From: CBDCUF01 sp965222525
GTDB lineage: Bacteria; Pseudomonadota; Alphaproteobacteria; Rickettsiales; UBA8987
NCBI GenBank assembly: GCA_965222525.1
Contig: OZ244955.1
Coordinates: forward strand, 124,001 to 188,000
Direction of reading: 5' to 3'
Length of the DNA stretch: 64,000 nucleotides
Under the pieces are notes generated by a model. That model worked only from the letters and a program-made list of their open reading frames with translations, was not told the origin of the DNA and made no database searches. The translations under genes were made by a program, and so were the position numbers. Shown here one piece after another: positions 27,379 to 35,245 of this stretch (the stretch's first letter is position 1; each line of letters opens with the position of its first letter).

Positions 27379-27423
27379 TTTCTCCTTTACCGCTGCGAAC
27401 TTGTACCTATACTCACACCCGCC

Positions 27424-29124
27424 ATGCTAAAACGTCCCATTCCACTGATTATCCTGACTGCGCTAATATTCATTGCACCGGCGCTGATTCTCGGTACGGG
27501 TGGTGGGGATACGCTTTATCACATGTTAAGGTCGGAGAATTTCGCCGAACAATTATGGAGCGGCGAACTATATCCTCGCTGGATGTACAAAAAGAATGCC
27601 GGATGTGGTTCATCGGTGTTTTTCTTCTATTACCCGATATCCTATTATTTTGCCAGCCTGTTCCATTTCACCCACAATCTCCCCCCGCAAGGCTGGTATC
27701 CACTTGCGCTCGCTGCCTTCACCGCAATTACACTGGGTGGAATTTTCTGCTATATGTGGTTGCGTTTATTTACCGAACGTACCGCAGCACTATGCGGCGC
27801 AATTTTATATATCGCCCTGCCATACCCGGCTATTTCCTTCTATTTGTTGATGTCATACCAGGAGTTTTTTACATTCGCCTGGCTACCGCTACAGTTATAT
27901 TTCATACATAAAATGGCAATGGGGGATAAAAGCGCTATAAGCGGTTATATTATAGCACTTGCATTACAGGTTATGTCCAGTATTCCGGGAACTATAGTAA
28001 CCGGCGCAATACCAGTCCTGTATTATATGTTCATACATTTTCAGCAGAAAGCGCTGGGGGTAAAAAGCGTTGCAACCATTCTTGCGGCTATAACATTGAG
28101 CGCTGCATTACTGGCAATCTACCTGTTACCGCTGGTGAATTACCTGGAGTTTGCACAATTGGGCAATACCAATAAAAACTGGGAAGGAAAATTTTACTAT
28201 TCAGAAAATTTCCTGTTCTCCATACCAAAAGGTCAGGCCGCCGCAGCCCATGGTAGCGTTCTCATAACCACAACTATAATTGTAGCGGTTATGTTATTTG
28301 CGCTGGTTATGATGTGGCGTAATATAAGGAAAAGTAAGGATAAATTACAACTCCAATCAAATTTCTGGTTTATAATTGCTCTGGGTGCGGTGTTTATGAT
28401 GTCTCCGCTTTCCGGATTTGTATGGGAGCTGATACCGGTTATACAGAAAATCCAGTTCCCCTGGCGGATAAATCTTGCACTGGGGATAGCAGCAGTTGCA
28501 ATAACCGCAATCCTTATGCAAACGCTCTCTCACGGTAAAAAATACAAGGATAAAATCTTTATGTTCGGGGTTATTGCCGTGCTGTCGCTGTCGATGAGTG
28601 TTGAATTTGGCATAAGCAGCCGACAGGAATTTAATGAAACCAAACAATTATATTATGATTTAAATACTTATCCGATGGGGCTTTACCTGCCGAAATGGGT
28701 TGATAAGGACTGGGTGCATCCATCGAAAATTCACCAGCTAAAAGAGTATTGCTTACAGCAGATTCATGCGGGAGATAGTGTCAGTACGGAAGTAACCAAA
28801 TGGCAAGCACGGGATATCCGGTTTACGGTTGAAAACACGACAGATACGGACACCGAAATCACCATGTCACAGTTTTATTTCCCTGGCTGGATTGCAGGAA
28901 ATGCAGATAACCCGCAGCAGATATATGAAATTCATCCGGAAGAAAAAGACGGAATTGGTACAATAAAAATCACCATCCCACCCGGCAAGCATAAAATAAA
29001 TTTAGAACTGGAAACCCTTCCCGCAGAACGCTATGGGTTCATCATCAGCCTGATAACTTTTATCCTGTTGGCAGGCTGGTGGATTTATTATAAGAACCGG
29101 AAGTGGGTTTACGATAATCTGTAA
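27424..29124 (+). CDS. polytopic membrane protein, GT-C-like / PTPS-related family
   Basis: The ATG at 27424 (MLKRPIPLIILTALIFIAPA) gives 566 residues; earlier starts would translate the palindrome. About ten membrane segments are followed by a soluble C-terminal beta-rich domain (from about 445) and a last span. The first loop has GGDTLYHMLRSENFAEQLWS and GELYPRWMYKKNAGCGSS, the pattern of 6-pyruvoyl-tetrahydropterin synthase-related membrane proteins and GT-C glycosyltransferases. It may transfer a lipid-linked sugar at the periplasmic face. Role next to lysine catabolism unclear. Confidence 0.75.
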   Translation: MLKRPIPLIILTALIFIAPALILGTGGGDTLYHMLRSENFAEQLWSGELYPRWMYKKNAGCGSSVFFFYYPISYYFASLFHFTHNLPPQGWYPLALAAFTAITLGGIFCYMWLRLFTERTAALCGAILYIALPYPAISFYLLMSYQEFFTFAWLPLQLYFIHKMAMGDKSAISGYIIALALQVMSSIPGTIVTGAIPVLYYMFIHFQQKALGVKSVATILAAITLSAALLAIYLLPLVNYLEFAQLGNTNKNWEGKFYYSENFLFSIPKGQAAAAHGSVLITTTIIVAVMLFALVMMWRNIRKSKDKLQLQSNFWFIIALGAVFMMSPLSGFVWELIPVIQKIQFPWRINLALGIAAVAITAILMQTLSHGKKYKDKIFMFGVIAVLSLSMSVEFGISSRQEFNETKQLYYDLNTYPMGLYLPKWVDKDWVHPSKIHQLKEYCLQQIHAGDSVSTEVTKWQARDIRFTVENTTDTDTEITMSQFYFPGWIAGNADNPQQIYEIHPEEKDGIGTIKITIPPGKHKINLELETLPAERYGFIISLITFILLAGWWIYYKNRKWVYDNL

Positions 29125-29136
29125 ACAGGAGAAATC

Positions 29137-30654
29137 ATGGACATAAAAAATATTCTGAATGAACTTGGTGTTGATTTGAGCGCTTATAAAGGCAGTGACC
29201 TGGCAGTTACTACTCCTATTGACGGTAGTGAGATTGCGTCATTGCGGTTTGATAGCGTGCAGGAGGTTGAGGAAAAGATTGCTTCTGTCAGTAATGCTTT
29301 CAAAAAGTGGCAGGATATCCCGGCACCGAAGCGGGGTGAATTAATCCGTCTGTTCGGTGATGAGCTGCGCAAGGTGAAGGAGCCGCTTTCCCGGCTGGTT
29401 ACTACCGAATGTGGCAAGATTATCGAGGAAGGGCGGGGCGAGGTACAGGAGATGATTGATATCTGTGACTTTGCGGTTGGACTTTCCCGCCAGTTATATG
29501 GCCTGACCATAGCTTCCGAGCGCCCGCAGCATGTTATGCAGGAGAACTGGCTTCCGCTGGGCGCTATCGGTGTTATCAGTGCGTTCAACTTTCCTGTGGC
29601 GGTATGGTGCTGGAATTTTGCACTGGCGATTGTCTGCGGTGACCCTGTGATATGGAAGCCGTCGGAGAAAACCCCGCTGACTGCATTAGCTTGCCATACT
29701 ATATTCGAGCGTACCCGCCGCAAATATAACGAACAGAACGATAACAACGCACCCGACGGTTTGAGCGAGGTGATTATCGGCAATCACGAGGCGGGGGATA
29801 AAATTGTGACCGACCACCGCCTACCGCTGATAAGCGCTACGGGTAGCTGTCGTATGGGCGGGATAGTAGGGCCGAAAGTGGCCGCACGCTTTGGCCGCAG
29901 CCTGCTTGAACTGGGCGGCAACAATGCTGTTGTGGTCAGCGACAAGGCGGACATGGCACTGGCATTGCAATCCATCCTGTTCGGCGTAGTGGGGACTGCC
30001 GGGCAACGTTGCACCACCACCCGCCGTATCCTTGCTCACCGTGATATTTATGATGATTTATTTACCCGGCTTAAAAATGCTTTTGGCAGCCTGGATGGGA
30101 AAATCGGTAACCCGCTGGATAGCAGCAATCTTGTAGGCCCCCTGATTGACGGGGATTCGTTTAATTCCATGCAGTCGGCGATTACTACTGCCAGGGAACA
30201 GGGGGCTGAGGTATTTTACGGCGAGCGTGTGCTGGAGGATAAGTTCCCGCAAGGATATTATGTCCATCCTGCAATTGCGAGGATTGCATCACAAACCGAT
30301 GTGGTAATGCAGGAGACCTTTGCACCTTTATTATATGTCATGCCGTATGATACTCTGGAAGCGGCGATGGAGGTGCATAACGCTGTTCCACAGGGACTTT
30401 CCTCGGCGATATTCACTACTGATGTAAGGGAAGCGGAATATTTCAAGAAATACAGCGATTGCGGGATATGCAATGTCAATATCGGCACCAGCGGTGCGGA
30501 AATCGGCGGTGCATTTGGCGGTGAGAAGGAAACCGGTGGTGGACGTGAATCCGGCTCCGACTCATGGAAGGGCTATATGCGCCGCCAGACCTCCACCACC
30601 TATTACGGCACCGAAAAACCCGCCCTCGCACAGGGTATCAAGTTTGAGGGTTAG
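29137..30654 (+). CDS. 2-aminoadipate semialdehyde dehydrogenase (ALDH7, antiquitin type)
   Basis: NAD+-dependent oxidation of 2-aminoadipate 6-semialdehyde/piperideine-6-carboxylate to 2-aminoadipate. The 505 residues include Glu258 (LLELGGNNAVVV), catalytic Cys292 (GTAGQRCTTTRR) and the antiquitin-specific C-terminus GGAFGGEKETGGGRESGSDS ... ALAQGIKF. A good AGGAG site precedes the ATG, 12 bp after the membrane protein. With the genes at 24956 and 26082 it forms a lysine breakdown set. Confidence 0.92.
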   Translation: MDIKNILNELGVDLSAYKGSDLAVTTPIDGSEIASLRFDSVQEVEEKIASVSNAFKKWQDIPAPKRGELIRLFGDELRKVKEPLSRLVTTECGKIIEEGRGEVQEMIDICDFAVGLSRQLYGLTIASERPQHVMQENWLPLGAIGVISAFNFPVAVWCWNFALAIVCGDPVIWKPSEKTPLTALACHTIFERTRRKYNEQNDNNAPDGLSEVIIGNHEAGDKIVTDHRLPLISATGSCRMGGIVGPKVAARFGRSLLELGGNNAVVVSDKADMALALQSILFGVVGTAGQRCTTTRRILAHRDIYDDLFTRLKNAFGSLDGKIGNPLDSSNLVGPLIDGDSFNSMQSAITTAREQGAEVFYGERVLEDKFPQGYYVHPAIARIASQTDVVMQETFAPLLYVMPYDTLEAAMEVHNAVPQGLSSAIFTTDVREAEYFKKYSDCGICNVNIGTSGAEIGGAFGGEKETGGGRESGSDSWKGYMRRQTSTTYYGTEKPALAQGIKFEG

Positions 30655-30699
30655 TGGTTATTATGCTGCCTAATTGACCAACACTTGCTTATAAACACA

Positions 30700-31071
30700 A
30701 TGTTCAAACGACCGGTATTCTGGGTTTTACGTATCAATACGGTAATTCTTGTATTGCTGTTTATGGTTATGTTGTTTGGTGTGGTGAATGGCTATGTTGA
30801 GATGAAAAATGTAGCATTTGGTTTTGTGGTTTTTCCTTTTCTGGCTATTTTCTCGGAGATAGTTTTACGTGGGCTGAAAAAAACAGGGGAGCAACGAAGA
30901 TTCTGGCATTTTATAGCAACTGGTTATTTTGTTGGACAAATTATTCTGGCATATTTCGTCTTCACAAATATAGAGAAATTTAATAACCAGGATTTAATCC
31001 TTCCCGCCGCATACTTACTGCTGACTGCCATCCTAAGCCTGATATGGCTGGCAAGGAATAAAGGCAGTTAA
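30700..31071 (+). CDS. uncharacterised four-span membrane protein
   Basis: The ATG at 30700 (MFKRPVFWVLRINTVILV) gives 123 residues; a TTG 15 bp earlier is possible. Four hydrophobic segments are visible (about 10-28, 37-56, 69-88, 95-113). No family recognised. It stands 45 bp after the ALDH7 gene and faces purU, whose stop is 7 bp away. Confidence 0.65.
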   Translation: MFKRPVFWVLRINTVILVLLFMVMLFGVVNGYVEMKNVAFGFVVFPFLAIFSEIVLRGLKKTGEQRRFWHFIATGYFVGQIILAYFVFTNIEKFNNQDLILPAAYLLLTAILSLIWLARNKGS

Positions 31072-31078
31072 AGGGTAA

Positions 31079-31945
31079 TCACCTGAAAACCACGGTTTTT
31101 TTGCCGTTTAGTAGTACACGATGTTCGATGTGGTAACGTAAAGCGTGGGCGAGGGTGCGATTTTCAATATCGCGACCGAGCTGTTTCAAATCCTGTGGGG
31201 AGTTGGTGTGATCAACTCGGATAACCTCCTGTTCGATAATCGGCCCTTCATCGAGGTCGGGGGTGACATAATGCGCGGTAGCACCGATAATTTTAACCCC
31301 GCGGTCATATGCCTGCCTGTAGGGATTAGCTCCCTTGAACCCAGGCAGGAACGAATGGTGGATGTTAATCGCACGCCCCTTCAGTTTGTTCGATAAATCC
31401 GCCGATAGAATCTGCATATAGCGCGCCAGCACAACCACATCGATATCCATATCCTGTATAAGTTGCCATAGTTGTTCCTCTTGCTGTGGCTTGGTGTCGG
31501 GAGATATAGGCAGATGATGGAAAGGGATATTATGCCAGTCAGCCATTTCCTTCAACGCATCATGATTGGACACAACCGCAGGTACTTCAATTTGCAAATT
31601 CCCACTGCGATAACGATGCAGCAGGTCATTCAGGCAATGCCCCGCCTTCGATACCATAATCAGCACACGCGGCCTGTAATCAACATTATGCAATGCCCAG
31701 CGCATCGCAAACCTGTCCGCAACCGGCGCAAATGCCTTGCGGATGGTAGTCCCGTCAGGAGCCTTCTCTCCAGCCTCAAATTTGGTGCGCATGAAAAAAC
31801 GGCCTGTAGACTCATCCCCGAACTGTGCCGACTCCAGGATAAACCCGTCATTCTCAGCCAGAAACCCCGACACTGCCGCAACAATCCCCGTCCTGTCCTC
31901 ACAGGAAAGCGTTAATATATATGTATTTTTCTTAGCTTGATCCAT
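31079..31945 (-). CDS. purU: formyltetrahydrofolate deformylase
   Basis: Hydrolyses 10-formyl-THF to formate and THF, balancing one-carbon pools. The 288 residues have an N-terminal ACT domain (ILTLSCEDRTGIVAAVSGFL) and a formyltransferase domain with the AINIHHSFLPGFKGANPYRQ site and the Asp of GATAHYVTPDLDEGPIIEQ. Length and order match E. coli PurU. The start abuts the brnA stop by one base. Confidence 0.94.
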   Translation of the reverse strand: MDQAKKNTYILTLSCEDRTGIVAAVSGFLAENDGFILESAQFGDESTGRFFMRTKFEAGEKAPDGTTIRKAFAPVADRFAMRWALHNVDYRPRVLIMVSKAGHCLNDLLHRYRSGNLQIEVPAVVSNHDALKEMADWHNIPFHHLPISPDTKPQQEEQLWQLIQDMDIDVVVLARYMQILSADLSNKLKGRAINIHHSFLPGFKGANPYRQAYDRGVKIIGATAHYVTPDLDEGPIIEQEVIRVDHTNSPQDLKQLGRDIENRTLAHALRYHIEHRVLLNGKKTVVFR

Positions 31946-32193
31946 TATCTGGCATCATAATGTGATTCATAATAAGAACGTAAAACAGCGTTCATCAGGG
32001 ATTGATAACCGCGTCCCTGCTCCCTGAACCATTCCAGCATATCCTCATCGACCCGCAATGATATAGCCTTTTTATGCGGCGGTACCACAACTTTTGCATT
32101 TTTCCAGAAATCCTCATCCAGTTCAGGGATATCGGAAATATCTATATCCTTATCCGACATATTGTGAAACTTTGCCCATTCAGCCTCATTCAT
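31945..32193 (-). CDS. brnA: BrnA-type antitoxin
   Basis: Antitoxin and DNA-binding autorepressor of a type II toxin-antitoxin pair. The best start is the ATG at 32193, preceded by GGAGGAG at 5 bp, giving 82 residues; a longer frame from 32256 would overlap brnT. The C-terminal KKAISLRVDEDMLEWFREQG and YQSLMNAVLRSYYESH fit a ribbon-helix-helix of the BrnA family. It lies 19 bp after the toxin gene in the same operon. Confidence 0.85.
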   Translation of the reverse strand: MNEAEWAKFHNMSDKDIDISDIPELDEDFWKNAKVVVPPHKKAISLRVDEDMLEWFREQGRGYQSLMNAVLRSYYESHYDAR

Positions 32194-32212
32194 AGAACTC
32201 CTCCAGGAATTA

Positions 32213-32509
32213 TTATTCGTTTTCCTGACAGATTTGTCTGTATGTGTCTCGTTCATTCTTCCTAGCCCTCCTTGCTGATATAACCCGTTTTCGTCTACCC
32301 CTGTTTGCATAAATCACAACTATCTCTTTGCCTTCCAATCTGCCTATTGCTATTATTCTCTTTTCAGAATGTTCAGATTTACTGGGAGATTCTATAATAA
32401 TACCCTTGAAAATCTGAATAGCAGCTTCAAAGCTTAGGCTGTGTTTTTTCTTATTAGCTTCGTTCTTATTTGAATCCCACTCATAATTGTCGTAAATAAC
32501 AGTTGGCAT
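32213..32509 (-). CDS. brnT: BrnT-type ribonuclease toxin
   Basis: RelE-fold mRNA-degrading toxin of the BrnT/BrnA system. The 98 residues begin with YEWDSNKNEANKKKHSLSF, the hallmark WD.K...N..KH motif, and end with RRKRVISARRARKNERDTY, the conserved IISARRA-like segment. An AGGGG site lies about 8 bp before the ATG. Toxin-first order is normal for this family. Confidence 0.88.
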   Translation of the reverse strand: MPTVIYDNYEWDSNKNEANKKKHSLSFEAAIQIFKGIIIESPSKSEHSEKRIIAIGRLEGKEIVVIYANRGRRKRVISARRARKNERDTYRQICQENE

Positions 32510-32579
32510 ACTATATAACCCCTATTATATACTATTGTATATACGCAGTAAAGCATATATATAATACTGGAAAATTATA

Positions 32580-32972
32580 GTGAAATACATATTTTTATTA
32601 TATGTTTTGTTAGGACTCACTGTGCTAAATGCACAAGCCTTTACGGTTGAGGAAAAACTGCCTGATGCTGTGCAGGAGCAGCGGGCGAAGGGGTTGTTTG
32701 CCGAGATTCGCTGTGTGGTTTGTGACGGACAGTCTGTTGCTGATTCCGATGCGGATATGGCGCGGTTGCTACGGAAAATTATACGGGAGCAGATTGCTGC
32801 GGGTAAGAGCGATGATGAGGTGAAGCTGCATATCACCGCACGCTACGGCGATGAAATCCTGCTCGCTCCTCCTTTCAGGACAAATACATATCTCCTCTGG
32901 CTCACGCCCGCATTTATACTACTCACAGGACTTGCCGTTATAGTAATATATCTGCGGCGTGCCGGACGGTGA
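32580..32972 (+). CDS. ccmH: cytochrome c maturation protein CcmH
   Basis: Membrane-anchored periplasmic thioredoxin-like reductase that delivers apocytochrome c for haem ligation. The 130 residues show a signal segment (MKYIFLLYVLLGLTVLNAQA), the redox motif RCVVCDGQSVADSDADMA, and a C-terminal membrane span. No other ccm gene is adjacent, unlike the usual ccmEFGH order. It diverges from brnT, 70 bp away. Confidence 0.92.
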   Translation: MKYIFLLYVLLGLTVLNAQAFTVEEKLPDAVQEQRAKGLFAEIRCVVCDGQSVADSDADMARLLRKIIREQIAAGKSDDEVKLHITARYGDEILLAPPFRTNTYLLWLTPAFILLTGLAVIVIYLRRAGR

Positions 32973-32991
32973 TAGACGAGTCTAGGCAGCG

Positions 32992-33345
32992 CTATCCGAG
33001 AGAAGCACTAATATCTTCAGACTTTGCTAGGGCTCTCATTCTTGTCGCAACTTTCTGCAACGACTCCAAGACTTTCTCAGGTTTGTCTTTTAATCTTATA
33101 CCCAGTAGATCGTCTCCAAGGTTATCTACCTCATGACGTACAGAATCAGTAGTGACAGAAGTAACAAGAGATTTTGGCAAACCGTCATTTTCCAGTTGTT
33201 CACCCGCAAGAAGTGCAACACTGGAGGCAGTGCCAGATCTTATCTGAACAGCATAAGTTTCAAACTGGTCGTTCAAAGCCGATACATCCTTTATATCAGT
33301 TTTGAGTAAATCGGCTACACGCCTCTTTTTATCATTAATGTCCAT
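32992..33345 (-). CDS. uncharacterised protein, 117 residues, third gene of a PHO-box operon
   Basis: Not recognised. Soluble, predicted helical, without cysteine, beginning MDINDKKRRVADLLKTDIKD. The ATG at 33345 follows AAAGGA at about 8 bp. It lies 94 bp after the 73-residue gene on the same strand and is probably in the same transcript from the promoter at 34049. Confidence 0.7.
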   Translation of the reverse strand: MDINDKKRRVADLLKTDIKDVSALNDQFETYAVQIRSGTASSVALLAGEQLENDGLPKSLVTSVTTDSVRHEVDNLGDDLLGIRLKDKPEKVLESLQKVATRMRALAKSEDISASLG

Positions 33346-33439
33346 GGTCGTTTCCTTTCAATATTATACAGCACCACAAGCTTTACTGCCATGAACTGCA
33401 AGCGTCCGTTTCAGTATTGCTTATACATCGTGACACAGC

Positions 33440-33661
33440 CTAGTAAATACCAGGGCCACCTTTAGCGGCAGTAGCAGACTGGGCTTTTACTGAAGCCTGA
33501 AGGTCCTTGTTAAAGCCTTCAATTTTAGCCAACAGGTCTGTAGTAGCTTTCACCTGCTCGCCAGCACCACGAGATTGCTGCTGCATGGATTGCAGGGAAG
33601 CCCCTGCGCTGGCAGCACTCTGATTTACCTGATTAAACACTTCTTTAGTTTCAATTTCCAT
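33440..33661 (-). CDS. small helical protein, 73 residues, second gene of a PHO-box operon
   Basis: Not recognised. It begins MEIETKEVFNQVNQSAASAG and is rich in Gln, Ser, Ala and Lys, likely a single amphipathic helical hairpin; composition recalls phasins and granule-associated proteins but no motif supports it. AAGGAG precedes the ATG at 33661, which overlaps the upstream gene by 11 bp, so translation is likely coupled. Confidence 0.7.
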   Translation of the reverse strand: MEIETKEVFNQVNQSAASAGASLQSMQQQSRGAGEQVKATTDLLAKIEGFNKDLQASVKAQSATAAKGGPGIY

Positions 33662-34028
33662 TGTTGTCTCCTTCCAGTAATTGGTTGATTGTTACACCCA
33701 CATGCTCAAGCGCCCTGATAGCATCCTTACGGCTGATTTCAATAGCACCGGCTATGAGCTTGTATTTTTTGTCCACCACCTCCCTGAGCTTGTCCGGCAT
33801 TTCCAGCATATCCTTTACGACATCCCTGGGTATTTTTACCACATCATCCGGACAACCCTCGATTTCGGCGAAGGCCAGTTCCAGCTCCTTACCCCGCCTT
33901 GCGGGATATGGAGCATAGGCGGCAATATGATCGAGAGCGGCCTTGTAATCCTCAATCGGAATATCTGCCTTGTTTAATGACAGGAATTCCGGTATTTTCC
34001 GGGCAACAAGCTTATCCGCAAACTTCAT
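33651..34028 (-). CDS. uncharacterised protein, 125 residues, first gene of a PHO-box operon
   Basis: Not recognised. It begins MKFADKLVARKIPEFLSLNK and is mixed helical and acidic, without signal peptide. A strong GGAGG site lies 5 bp before the ATG at 34028. The PHO-box promoter lies about 20 bp further upstream, so the leader is very short. Shares its promoter block with the unrelated gene at 18582. Confidence 0.72.
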   Translation of the reverse strand: MKFADKLVARKIPEFLSLNKADIPIEDYKAALDHIAAYAPYPARRGKELELAFAEIEGCPDDVVKIPRDVVKDMLEMPDKLREVVDKKYKLIAGAIEISRKDAIRALEHVGVTINQLLEGDNNGN

Positions 34029-34048
34029 ATTTCCTCCTTTATGAAAAC

Positions 34049-34082
34049 ACTATACCAGAGAAATGTTACAGCTGTGTTACAG
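34049..34082 (-). promoter_or_regulatory. PHO-box promoter of the small-protein operon
   Basis: On the minus strand CTGTAACACAG and CTGTAACATTT are adjacent half-sites 11 bp apart, followed 10 bp after the second CTGTAAC by TATAGT. The arrangement and a 30-bp stretch are the same as at 19571-19604. This is the geometry of a PhoB-activated promoter. The inference is from geometry only; no phoB gene is visible in the window. Confidence 0.7.
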
Positions 34083-34278
34083 CAATATGAATTTTTTATG
34101 ACAATTTGATGAATATTTTGTAACATTTGTTAATTAGTGGTAAATATCGTGGATTTCGTGCGAAATAACGGCACATTACTGTGTGTATTATACGTCAATA
34201 TTACAATACAAGCACGGAAATTTACACCCGCTACAACACGAAATTATTGTTCCATTATATTATATAGCTGGTAATATC

Positions 34279-34328
34279 CAGTGAAAAGTGGGTAGTGTAA
34301 CCCGCAATCCACTACTCACAACTCACTG
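34279..34328. repeat. heptad palindrome just before ilvE
   Basis: Left arm AGTGAAA, AGTGGGT, AGTG; right arm CACTACT, CACAACT, CACTG, separated by about 12 bp. The 7-bp period is the same as in the other families but with a different unit. It ends 3 bp before the ilvE ATG and replaces any Shine-Dalgarno. Confidence 0.72.
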
Positions 34329-34331
34329 ATT

Positions 34332-35219
34332 ATGTCCGAACTGATACCATTTGATAAGAGGGAAGGGTTTATCTGGTTTAACGGCAAGCTTGTGCCCTGG
34401 CAGGATGCGAAGATTCATGTGTTGAATCACGGGCTGCATTACGCTTCCTGTGTATTTGAGGGAAGCCGTATATATGGCGGCAAGGCGTTCAAACTGACCG
34501 AACATAATGAGCGACTGTGCAATTCTGCTAATATACTGGGGTTTGAAATACCATACAGTGTTGCTGAGCTGGATGCAGCATGTCGGGAGGTTATAGAGGC
34601 AAACAGGGTTGTGGATGGTTACCTGCGGCCGGTTGCATGGCGTGGTAGTGAGCAAATGGCGATACGCACCAACCTTTCCACTATACATACTGCGGTGACT
34701 ACTTGGAATATGCCTGCATATTTCGGTGATGAAGCGCGGGAAAAGGGACTGCGGTTGACTTATGCCAGGTGGAAGCGGCCATCGCCTGAAACTGCTCCGA
34801 CTGCGGCCAAGGCAGCGGGGTTGTATATGATTTGCACGATGAGTAAGAATGAGTCGGCGGAGGCAGGGTTTGATGATGCGCTTATGCTTGACTGGAGGGG
34901 GTATGTAGCGGAAGCGACAGGAGCGAATATCTTTCTGGTTATCGATGGTGAACTGCATACACCAACGCCGGACTGCTTCCTTGATGGAATCACCCGCCGG
35001 ACGGTTATTGAGCTGGCGGATAAGCATGGGATTAAGGTGAATGTCCGCCATATTATGCCTGATGAGCTGGGCAAGGCGCAGGAGGCTTTTCTGACCGGCT
35101 CAGCAGCAGAAGTCACCCCAATCGGCAGTATAGAAGGGGAATTGGGTGATTATAATTACACAGTCGGCCCCATCACCCGCCGGCTAATGGACGATTATTC
35201 GGCCCTGGTGCGCTCCTGA
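34332..35219 (+). CDS. ilvE: branched-chain amino acid aminotransferase
   Basis: PLP fold-type IV enzyme making Leu, Ile and Val from the keto acids. The 295 residues have HVLNHGLHYASCVFEGSRIY, Arg-rich YLRPVAWRGSEQM, Lys160 in PTAAKAAGLYM as PLP lysine, and the signature EATGANIFLV. The ending GPITRRLMDDYSALV is typical. It stands alone; leuCD lie at the end of the window. Confidence 0.94.
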   Translation: MSELIPFDKREGFIWFNGKLVPWQDAKIHVLNHGLHYASCVFEGSRIYGGKAFKLTEHNERLCNSANILGFEIPYSVAELDAACREVIEANRVVDGYLRPVAWRGSEQMAIRTNLSTIHTAVTTWNMPAYFGDEAREKGLRLTYARWKRPSPETAPTAAKAAGLYMICTMSKNESAEAGFDDALMLDWRGYVAEATGANIFLVIDGELHTPTPDCFLDGITRRTVIELADKHGIKVNVRHIMPDELGKAQEAFLTGSAAEVTPIGSIEGELGDYNYTVGPITRRLMDDYSALVRS

Positions 35220-35245
35220 ACTACTAATATTCAATAAAAATCGGT

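Larger units (their letters stand above)
34029..34331. other. intergenic region between the PHO-box operon and ilvE
   Basis: 303 bp. It holds the PHO-box promoter at the left and a heptad palindrome at the right end. The AT-rich middle (34083-34275) has no open frame or recognisable element; it must contain the ilvE promoter, for which I see no convincing -35/-10 pair. Confidence 0.6.

Noticed and set aside
27136..27423. N-terminal extension of the membrane protein gene
   Set aside because: It would translate the end of the upstream gene out of frame and the palindrome; the hydrophobic start at 27424 is natural.
33421..33446. GACACAGCCTAG, which resembles one end of the MITE at 61354
   Set aside because: Only 12 bp match and no second end was found nearby.
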